A DNA stretch of 57,443 bases. Source: Heterotrichella gracilis. Its lineage: Eukaryota; Sar; Xanthophyceae; Tribonematales; Xanthonemataceae. The stretch is from NCBI GenBank assembly GCA_032358255.1, contig JAULBX010025719.1, positions 1 through 57,443 on the forward strand, given 5' to 3'. The position numbers and the translations under genes are program-made. The notes below the pieces were generated by a model. The model worked only from the letters and a program-made list of their open reading frames with translations, was not told the origin of the DNA and ran no database searches. Below are positions 53,343-57,443 of this stretch, in pieces. How positions within the stretch are numbered: the first letter of the stretch is position 1; each line of letters opens with the position of its first letter.

Positions 53343-53789
53343 ATGAAAACAATCAATTCAACCTCAAAACATGGCAACAAAATAAATTTCTTGCCAAAAT
53401 TAACATTGCTAGTATCAATTTTACTGTGCTTGAGTTTACCAAAAACGAGTTATGGGCAAACTCCTTCATGCAATTATTTGGTCAATAATGGCTCTTCGTG
53501 CAATCTTGATCTAACTATTGTATTTTATAATTCCGGCGGGATTTGTAATACAATTAGCAATTACTCGCTTTTGACAGGTCAACAATACTATGCGAACTGC
53601 GGTTCATGTGGCACTCTGACTGACGTGATGATTTATGTAAATTTAGTAAATGGCAATACACCTGGAAATACAACAACCATAGGTTTAAGTGCAACTTCCA
53701 CTTTAAATTATTCAACAGGGGCAAATTGTTCTGGTTCTAATAATATTTATGGTGATTGGCAGCCAAATAGTACCGATTTTCATGATTGA
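53343..53789 (+). CDS. Small secreted cysteine-containing protein
   Basis: 148 residues. A signal peptide (about 1-39, ending SYGQ) is followed by a mature part of about 109 residues rich in Asn, Gly, Ser and Thr with six cysteines (C in PSCNY, SSCNL, GGICN, YANCGSC and GANCS). These could form three disulfides. No family is recognised. It has its own promoter with three upstream repeats and its own terminator hairpin. It precedes a large secreted adhesin-like gene but is not in one transcription unit with it. Confidence 0.75.
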   Translation: MKTINSTSKHGNKINFLPKLTLLVSILLCLSLPKTSYGQTPSCNYLVNNGSSCNLDLTIVFYNSGGICNTISNYSLLTGQQYYANCGSCGTLTDVMIYVNLVNGNTPGNTTTIGLSATSTLNYSTGANCSGSNNIYGDWQPNSTDFHD

Positions 53790-53810
53790 TAGAATTATTC
53801 TTTTGCCCTT

Positions 53811-53842
53811 CAACCCCTAATTGAAAATTCAATTAGGGGTTG
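53811..53842 (+). terminator. Long hairpin after the secreted protein gene
   Basis: CAACCCCTAATTGAA (53811-53825) pairs perfectly with 53828-53842. It is 21 bases after the stop and probably ends transcription, although only a weak T tract follows. From 53843 to 54036 nothing else is seen. Confidence 0.7.
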
Positions 53843-54036
53843 ATTATGCAACAAACTATTAGTAATTCTTTCTATTTTAAAATAAAATTTAAAGTATTGT
53901 AATTGTACTTTGTTAAGTATTAATTGAATTTAATTCCTTACATTAGATAAGCAAAGCTAACAAGCAAAGAGGAGAAGTATTCTTTACTCAGAAAAAAAAG
54001 AAATTTTGAATGATATATAATTAAAATCAAAAAAAA

Positions 54037-57000
54037 TTGAACCAAACAATTAAATATAAGTTCTTCTTTTTGATGTTGTTTTCTCTAACCTATGCCGGTT
54101 TCTCCCAAATTCAAAACAACAAATGGTTTTTTGGTGCTTATACCGGTTTAGATTTTACACCTACTACTCCATCTATTTTAAGCAGTACTTTAGGTCCTGG
54201 TAGTTGGGCGGATTGCGCAAGTATTGCAGATGCATCAGGTAATTTGCTATTTTATACAGATGGAGTAACAATCTATAATAGCACGCATACCGTTATGGCA
54301 AATGGCTCCGGTTTAAATGGTTATTCTGGAATTTGGGGTAATAGTCCGCTTATCGCAAAACAACCTGGCAATTCTAACCTTTATTACCTATTTTCTACCA
54401 ATATGAGTACCGTGACTAGTGGTGGAATTTGGTATTCGGTAATTGATATGAGTTTGGCAGCCGGTATGGGTTCTGTCACTACAAAAAATGCTATATTATT
54501 TAACTCACCCGTATTTAAATATATTCAAGGCACTCGACATTGCAATGGCACAGATTATTGGATAATTGCCCATGATCAAACAGATGTATATTACACATAT
54601 TTATTAACCAGTACCGGCATTAACACTCTAGCCATAACAAGTACCATTGGTACCAATGTTAACATTAACCCTATTTATTTAACATTTAATTTCGGTGATT
54701 ATCTAAAAATTAGTCCGAATGGCAAAAAAATTGCCTTTCATCGCTCTACAACGAATTTAAATAATAATGAATATGTTGACTTTTGTGATTTTGATAATTC
54801 GACTGGTTTAGTCTCAAACTTTTTACAGTTAGACGTAGGTTCAGGTGGATATCATTATGGTGAATTTTCTCCTGACGCCAGTAAATTTTATTCTACAACA
54901 TCCCCTTCCCAAGTCTCTCCTGCGGTCACCAGGTACGTGAACCAATTTGATTTATGCGCAGGTTCTCTTTCTCAAATACAGAGTTCAAGTCTTACTATTG
55001 GCAGTGCCACTGTGACAGGAGGGTATGGTATGATGGAGATTGCCCCTAATGGAAAAATATATATTGCCAAAGGTTTAGATCCTTACCTAGCTGTTATCAA
55101 TAATCCTAATGCAGCAGGCACCGCTTGTAATTTTGTTGATCAGGGTCAATTGGTAGGATATGTCGGCAGTTCAGGTTATGGTTTAATTAATACCATCAAT
55201 GTTTTGCAAAAAGCACCATTGCCGCCCATTGCTTTTACTATGAATATTAACCCTTGCCAAAATGTGAGTTTTATGAGTCCTGTTCTTCCCGGTACATCCT
55301 ACGGCTGTGGTAGTTTCAGTTCATATACCTTACAAAATTTACAATGGGATTTTGGTGATCCAATCTCAACATCCAATAATACTTCCACATTATCTGCTCC
55401 TTCGCACACTTTTTCAAGTATTGGTACATATACAGTCAAACTCATTTTAAATTATGGTTGTGGAGGAGGTATAGATACTTTAAAACAGGTAATAAATATT
55501 AATCAATCTTGTTTTTCGGTAAGCACTACTTCCATTACCTGTGCTAATTTGGGTTCTGCAACAGTTACGCCACAGGGAAGTGGCGGTCCTTTTACTTACA
55601 GTTGGTTGCCCACTTCGCAGACAAGTTCTGTGGCTACAAATTTAATTCCCGGCACTTATACTTTGTTGGTATATGATCCCGGTATTAATTACACGCATAC
55701 TTTAACACAACAATTTAATCCAATCACTCCACTCACCGGTAATGTTTCAAGTAGTCCGAGTCTTACCTGTAATGCCGCCAGCACAGGTACAGGAGCCATC
55801 ACAGGCATTAACGGAGGTTCCAGTTTACAATATTTTTTATGGACAAATGGTACTACCAATTACACAAGCTCCTCTACTAATTCGCTCAGTGCAGGTTTGT
55901 GGTCTGTGACAGTAACAGATGCTTTAACAGCTTGCACCTTTTCGAATGTGTTTTTTATTTCGCAGCCCCCGGCTTTTAATTTAACGCTTTCTTCAAATAC
56001 GCCCACTAATTGCGCCGGAGCAAATATTGTGTTAACGGGTGCTAACTCCGGTGGAACAGCTTTTTCAAGTGGTCCGCCATACACCTATACCTGGAACGCT
56101 GGTCCTGCCAATGACACACAAACCGTCACGCAATCAACAAGCGGCACTTTTGTTTATACCTTGAACAGCTCCGATGCCAACAATTGTTTAACATCTAATA
56201 CCATTGCAGTTGATTTTATTGCCAATCCGCTTTTGTCTGTGAGCAATGTGTCCATCTGTCCTTTAGCCCTTGGTACTTTAACCGTGAGTGGGGCAACAAA
56301 TTATACCTGGTCTTCAACAAGTACTACTGCAACAGGCAGCAGTTTTACAGATTCTCCAACAGCAACGCAACAATATACTTTAGTAGGCGAATCCTTAGGA
56401 TGCAGCACTCAAACAACGGCAAGTATTATTTTACATAACTTACCAAATCCCATTTCAAACAATAACAGTCCGCGTTGTAACGGAGATCTGTTAAGTCTGA
56501 GTGGTTTTGGTGGGGTGTCGTATGTGTGGTCCGGACCAAATTCATTTACTTCTGCTTTGCAAACTAATTCGATCAATCCTGTTTCCTCAGCGAATGCCGG
56601 AGTTTATAATCTCACGGTTACTGCTGCAACAGGCTGCACTGCCTCTATTTCAAAAACTGTGGTGGTAAACCCCACGCCTACGCTCAGCGCAATTGGTAGC
56701 ACAGTGTGTACTACTCAAACTTTAAATTTATCTGCGAGTTCTTTTACTGGTTCTACTTATTTATGGAGCGGTCCGCCAAATTTTACTTCATCACTTCAAA
56801 ACCCTTTTATTACTAATCCTCTTACAACAAATACCGGCACGTACACGGTAAAAGTGACTTCTGCGCTTGGTTGTACCAATATCGCCATTGCAACTGCTAG
56901 TGTCGCTCTTCCACCTTCTTTAACCGCACAACTTAGTAGCAACACACTTTGCTCTCAGGCCTTTAATGGCTCTCCAAACACCATTACCTTAACGGCTGGT

Positions 57001-57443
57001 GGGGCAAACACTTACACACTGGTAACAGTTCCTGATATGTTTAATGCAAATCCCGGTGGACCGATTTCACCTTTAACAGCCATTCCACCAAACACAGGAA
57101 TTGCTTCTGCCACTTTATCGGGTTCTAATGGAGTTTGTACAGTAACAACAGGACTAACCTTTTCCATCCTACCAAATCCAAGTATCACCGTGAGTTCGCC
57201 AACGCCTGTTATTTGTGCCGGAGACACCTATACCTACACCAACAATGGTGCGAGTTCTTATACCTGGAGCAGCAGCACACCGGGCTTTACAACTTTTAAC
57301 AATGGCGGTGTGGCGGTTTCAAACCCAAGTATTAATTCGGTCTTCTCTGTTTTTGGTGGAAGTTTAGGTTGTAATTCTGCCAGTAAAACAAGTACTATTA
57401 CAGTAAACCCTTTGCCGGTGTTTTCTGTTTCCCCAGGCACGCC
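54037..57443 (+). CDS. Large secreted propeller/PKD/repeat protein, 3' truncated by window edge
   Basis: A continuous frame of at least 1135 codons runs off the window. TTG at 54037 gives a proper signal peptide (LNQTIKYKFFFLMLF to about residue 25, ending GFSQ). The ATG at 54073 would leave too short a signal. Residues about 26-395 form a propeller-like region (KWFFGAYTGLDF, NLLFYTDGVTIYNS, GEFSPDASKFY). A PKD domain (about 400-490, LQWDFGDP) follows. Then come SprB-like repeats (about 495-660) and Ig-like repeats with a conserved Y-x-W-S-G-P motif. The C-terminal type IX secretion signal expected for such a protein is beyond the window, so T9SS export is inferred. Confidence 0.85.
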   Translation, partial: MNQTIKYKFFFLMLFSLTYAGFSQIQNNKWFFGAYTGLDFTPTTPSILSSTLGPGSWADCASIADASGNLLFYTDGVTIYNSTHTVMANGSGLNGYSGIWGNSPLIAKQPGNSNLYYLFSTNMSTVTSGGIWYSVIDMSLAAGMGSVTTKNAILFNSPVFKYIQGTRHCNGTDYWIIAHDQTDVYYTYLLTSTGINTLAITSTIGTNVNINPIYLTFNFGDYLKISPNGKKIAFHRSTTNLNNNEYVDFCDFDNSTGLVSNFLQLDVGSGGYHYGEFSPDASKFYSTTSPSQVSPAVTRYVNQFDLCAGSLSQIQSSSLTIGSATVTGGYGMMEIAPNGKIYIAKGLDPYLAVINNPNAAGTACNFVDQGQLVGYVGSSGYGLINTINVLQKAPLPPIAFTMNINPCQNVSFMSPVLPGTSYGCGSFSSYTLQNLQWDFGDPISTSNNTSTLSAPSHTFSSIGTYTVKLILNYGCGGGIDTLKQVININQSCFSVSTTSITCANLGSATVTPQGSGGPFTYSWLPTSQTSSVATNLIPGTYTLLVYDPGINYTHTLTQQFNPITPLTGNVSSSPSLTCNAASTGTGAITGINGGSSLQYFLWTNGTTNYTSSSTNSLSAGLWSVTVTDALTACTFSNVFFISQPPAFNLTLSSNTPTNCAGANIVLTGANSGGTAFSSGPPYTYTWNAGPANDTQTVTQSTSGTFVYTLNSSDANNCLTSNTIAVDFIANPLLSVSNVSICPLALGTLTVSGATNYTWSSTSTTATGSSFTDSPTATQQYTLVGESLGCSTQTTASIILHNLPNPISNNNSPRCNGDLLSLSGFGGVSYVWSGPNSFTSALQTNSINPVSSANAGVYNLTVTAATGCTASISKTVVVNPTPTLSAIGSTVCTTQTLNLSASSFTGSTYLWSGPPNFTSSLQNPFITNPLTTNTGTYTVKVTSALGCTNIAIATASVALPPSLTAQLSSNTLCSQAFNGSPNTITLTAGGANTYTLVTVPDMFNANPGGPISPLTAIPPNTGIASATLSGSNGVCTVTTGLTFSILPNPSITVSSPTPVICAGDTYTYTNNGASSYTWSSSTPGFTTFNNGGVAVSNPSINSVFSVFGGSLGCNSASKTSTITVNPLPVFSVSPGT

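Noticed and set aside
55860..57440. Three minus-strand frames of 60-74 residues near the window end
   Set aside because: They are shadows of the long plus-strand frame, with proline- and glycine-rich antisense composition.

Overview
The window reads as a chromosomal scaffold from an AT-rich member of the Bacteroidota. The pointers are GldC, a T9SS/gliding-type adhesin, the ECF sigma factor with a membrane partner, beta-propeller sensor proteins, many SCKKK-type lipoproteins, and promoters of the TTG-N(17-23)-TAnnTTTG type. A 10-N gap at 44891-44900 shows that it is a scaffold assembly. The genus cannot be named from the sequence.

Layout. 1-4373: lysine biosynthesis (lysC 3' part, lysA), a KirBac potassium channel, a Sco-type copper protein and a TlpA-like thioredoxin. 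4414-4569: three foldback sequences in a row between convergent operons. 4569-7726: an operon of ECF sigma factor, a membrane protein joining an anti-sigma-like N-terminus to a beta-barrel, and a PKD lipoprotein. 7830-9806: accD and class I aldolase. 9887-14962: a partner-switching operon with a propeller/SpoIIE sensor phosphatase, a lipoprotein, and SiaB-like and SiaC-like proteins. 15135-27575: housekeeping genes (glycosyltransferase, sppA, folK, an OmpA protein, gldC, rsmD, DUF3822, a RecD-like helicase, a DUF6089 barrel, rplY, prs).

27650-28376: a tRNA-Leu(CAA) locus in which a degenerate GIY-YIG nuclease sequence separates the working tRNA from a displaced second tRNA 3' half. A second GIY-YIG fragment and a palindromic repeat lie in the same locus. 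28437-31041: bestrophin with beta-carbonic anhydrase, a tiny membrane ORF and HU.

31170-47668 is the most interesting part, a stress or low-oxygen type island. It holds a PAS histidine kinase, a response regulator fused to a Crp/Fnr domain, two tandem universal stress proteins, DoxX, a TerB-like protein, a MlaEFD-type lipid ABC system, a P-type cation ATPase, an AMP/thymidine phosphorylase, a second PRPP synthetase, coiled-coil proteins, a thioredoxin and several small unknowns. Eight Crp/Fnr-like boxes (TGA-N6-TCA or one half-site base off) stand in three intergenic regions. Centres are spaced 22-23 bp, and the nearest box is always 29.5 bp from a -7 element. They appear to drive five transcription units, including the operon of the Crp-type regulator itself.

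47850-57443: era, a 0.9-kb array of degenerate repeats carrying CCCGAAAGCTTTCGGG palindromes, a LolE-type permease, a NamZ-type muramidase, and a truncated LuxR-type HTH. Next come three 22-bp operator-like repeats upstream of a small secreted cysteine-rich protein, then a very large secreted protein that runs off the window end.
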